NCBI GenBank assembly: GCA_031264395.1
Contig: JAISEB010000013.1
Coordinates: 1 to 5,631, forward strand
Source of the DNA: Treponema sp.
GTDB lineage: Bacteria; Spirochaetota; Spirochaetia; Treponematales; Breznakiellaceae
Direction of reading: 5' to 3'
DNA: 5,631 nucleotides
In this document: positions 4,896 through 5,631 of the stretch, piece by piece
Numbering within the stretch: the stretch's first letter is position 1
Layout of the letters: each line of letters opens with the position of its first letter
Program-made: the position numbers and the translations under genes
The notes under the pieces: model-generated
Seen by the model: only the letters and a program-made list of their open reading frames with translations
What the model was told of the DNA's origin: nothing
Databases searched by the model: none

Positions 4896-5477
4896 GGCGT
4901 ATCCGCCCGCAAGGGCGATGGCGGCGGTATAATCTGCAACGGCGCGGTCCAGATCGCCCCTTTCGTGGCTGGCCCTGCCGCGCGAAAAAAAGGCCTCGGC
5001 AAAATCGGCCTTGAGGGCGATTGCCCCGTTGTATTCGGCAATGGCCTTCGCGTATTCCCGCGCCCTGAAGTACCGTTCCCCCATGATGTAGGAGACGACG
5101 TGCCGTTCCACGCCCATACTCAGGAGCACATCGGGAGACGCCGTCTTGTAATTGACCGGATCGATTTCTTCCGTAAAGACACCCATACCAGGCCGTCCCC
5201 GTATGCCGCCGGGCAGAACGGGGGAGCCCGACGCGCCCCGCCGGGCCGCCGGTCCTGGCGTAACAGGCGCGGCGGGCGTATCAGGCGCGCCCCGCGCGGG
5301 CGGATTTTCCGCGGGAGGATCTTCCGCCTGAAAAGACGGTCCGGGAATTTTTTCCTCGGCCTCCGCCGTTTCCCGCTGGAGAGGGCCTTCGGGCCCCGTT
5401 TCGCCTCTCTCCACCCCGCAGGCGGAAAGCAGCGCGGCGGCCAGCGCAAGGGCCTGAAATTTCCGGAATGCCTTCAT
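4473..5477 (-). CDS. TPR-repeat lipoprotein
   Basis: Probable envelope-anchored scaffold protein of 334 residues. The N-terminus MKAFRKF plus the hydrophobic stretch ALALAAALLSAC ends in a lipobox (LSAC), predicting lipidation at Cys20. Residues 21-105 are a Pro/Ala/Glu/Gly-rich disordered linker. Residues from about 126 to 329 form six tetratricopeptide repeats with an exact 34-residue period, seen in A-x-x-x-RG at about 160, 194, 228, 262 and 296, each followed by G-E/D-...-A-x-x-D-(Y/F). TPR arrays bind partner proteins, and the partner here is unknown. The ATG at 5477 gives a good signal peptide but has no ribosome binding site. A TTGAAG/TATACT promoter ends 7 bases upstream, so the mRNA may be leaderless. 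This is the first gene of the operon with rdgB and the helicase; a direct functional link to them is not evident. Confidence 0.88.
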   Translation of the reverse strand: MKAFRKFQALALAAALLSACGVERGETGPEGPLQRETAEAEEKIPGPSFQAEDPPAENPPARGAPDTPAAPVTPGPAARRGASGSPVLPGGIRGRPGMGVFTEEIDPVNYKTASPDVLLSMGVERHVVSYIMGERYFRAREYAKAIAEYNGAIALKADFAEAFFSRGRASHERGDLDRAVADYTAAIALAGGYAAAYNCRGCAYAQKGEGKRAIEDYTRAIALKRGYGDAWFNRGYSYREQGEYDRAAADFSALIELEPENAAAYNQRGTARYYRGEDTGAVADFSRAITLKRDFSLAWYNRGIARRSLGETDKAEADLAEARRLGYRPPDASR

Positions 5478-5484
5478 TGTACAG

Positions 5485-5514
5485 AGTATACACCGCGCAT
5501 ACGGGGAACTTCAA
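5485..5514 (-). promoter_or_regulatory. Promoter of the TPR lipoprotein-rdgB-helicase operon
   Basis: On the minus strand, TTGAAG (5514-5509) and TATACT (5490-5485) are 18 bases apart, matching 4 of 6 and 5 of 6 consensus positions. Seven bases separate the -10 from the ATG, so transcription would start at or within a base or two of the start codon. No other strong promoter was noticed inside the operon. Confidence 0.55.
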
Positions 5515-5523
5515 TTGACGCAC

Positions 5524-5547
5524 GAAAAATACACGCGTGAAAAATAC
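5524..5547. repeat. Direct repeat with central palindrome between divergent promoters, possible operator
   Basis: GAAAAATAC occurs at 5524-5532 and 5539-5547, a 15-base period, and the 8-base palindrome CACGCGTG (5532-5539) sits between the copies. The block lies just upstream of the plus-strand TTGACA and between two divergent promoters. It is well placed to bind a regulator, plausibly the adjacent DtxR-type protein. The sequence does not match an operator I know. Confidence 0.4.
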
Positions 5548-5550
5548 GCG

Positions 5551-5579
5551 TTGACAACCGGGGAAAAAACCTTCAAAAT
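5551..5579 (+). promoter_or_regulatory. Promoter of the DtxR-type regulator gene
   Basis: A perfect TTGACA (5551-5556) is followed after 17 bases by CAAAAT (5574-5579, 4 of 6). Transcription would start near 5586, only a couple of bases before the ATG at 5588. There is no ribosome binding site between them, so the transcript may be leaderless. Confidence 0.5.
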
Positions 5580-5587
5580 TAAATGGT

Positions 5588-5631
5588 ATGACCCAATCCT
5601 TGGAAGACTATCTTGAAATGGTGAGTTTTCT
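5588..5631 (+). CDS. N-terminus of a probable DtxR/MntR-family metal-dependent regulator (partial)
   Basis: Only 14 codons are visible, reading MTQSLEDYLEMVSF and then leaving the window. The phrase S-x-EDYLE near the start is typical of the first helix of DtxR/IdeR/MntR/TroR winged-helix regulators, which sense Fe2+ or Mn2+ and repress metal uptake genes. The ATG at 5588 is chosen because the other nearby ATG, at 5583, meets a stop after two codons. No ribosome binding site precedes it. It is divergent from the TPR lipoprotein operon with about 110 bases between them, so it could regulate both sides. The metal-binding residues and the rest of the protein lie outside the window, so the family call is provisional. 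Confidence 0.6.
   Translation, partial: MTQSLEDYLEMVSF

Noticed and set aside
4860..5540. 226-codon plus-strand open frame
   Set aside because: Antisense shadow of the TPR lipoprotein; Arg/Gly-rich, no motif, and it covers the divergent promoter region.
5583..5591. Alternative ATG at 5583 for the DtxR-type gene
   Set aside because: It runs into TGA after ATG GTA, so it cannot encode the regulator.

Overview
This 5.6 kb window looks like ordinary bacterial chromosome carrying one small accessory module. Organism: the sequence does not prove it, but a diderm with lipoproteins is implied. The start of a DtxR-type regulator beginning MTQSLEDYLEMVSF, the GC-rich coding style and a tRNA without encoded CCA would fit a spirochaete, perhaps Treponema-like. 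That assignment is inference at modest confidence.

Layout, left to right. Positions 3-107 hold the last 34 codons of an unrecognised plus-strand gene. Positions 108-331 hold no convincing gene, only a start-less protein-like reading frame that may be a remnant. Positions 332-1091 (minus) hold a two-gene toxin-antitoxin module. A Panacea-domain (DUF4065, SocA/GepA-like) antitoxin comes first and overlaps a RelE/HigB-like toxin behind it. The pair has its own good promoter and a perfect ribosome binding site. Next come a plus-strand promoter and a tRNA-Val(GAC) gene at 1395-1468, then a hairpin-rich convergent spacer up to 1642.

From 5477 down to 1643 (minus) runs a tightly packed three-gene operon. 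It encodes a TPR lipoprotein, an RdgB/HAM1 non-canonical purine NTP pyrophosphatase with an unusual low-complexity insertion, and a UvrD/Rep/PcrA-family DNA helicase. Gaps are 21 and 13 bases. RdgB removes damaged purine nucleotides before incorporation and the helicase serves repair and replication, so two of the three products share a genome-maintenance theme. The TPR lipoprotein is probably an envelope protein whose link to them is unclear.

At the right edge a divergent promoter region (5478-5587) separates this operon from the first 14 codons of a probable DtxR/MntR-type metalloregulator. Both promoters there predict almost no 5' leader, and neither start codon has a ribosome binding site, so both mRNAs may be leaderless.

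The most interesting element is the Panacea/RelE-like pair. Panacea is known as an antitoxin domain that pairs with many unrelated toxins. Here the partner ends early compared with the Gp49/HigB family and has an unusual N-terminal extension.
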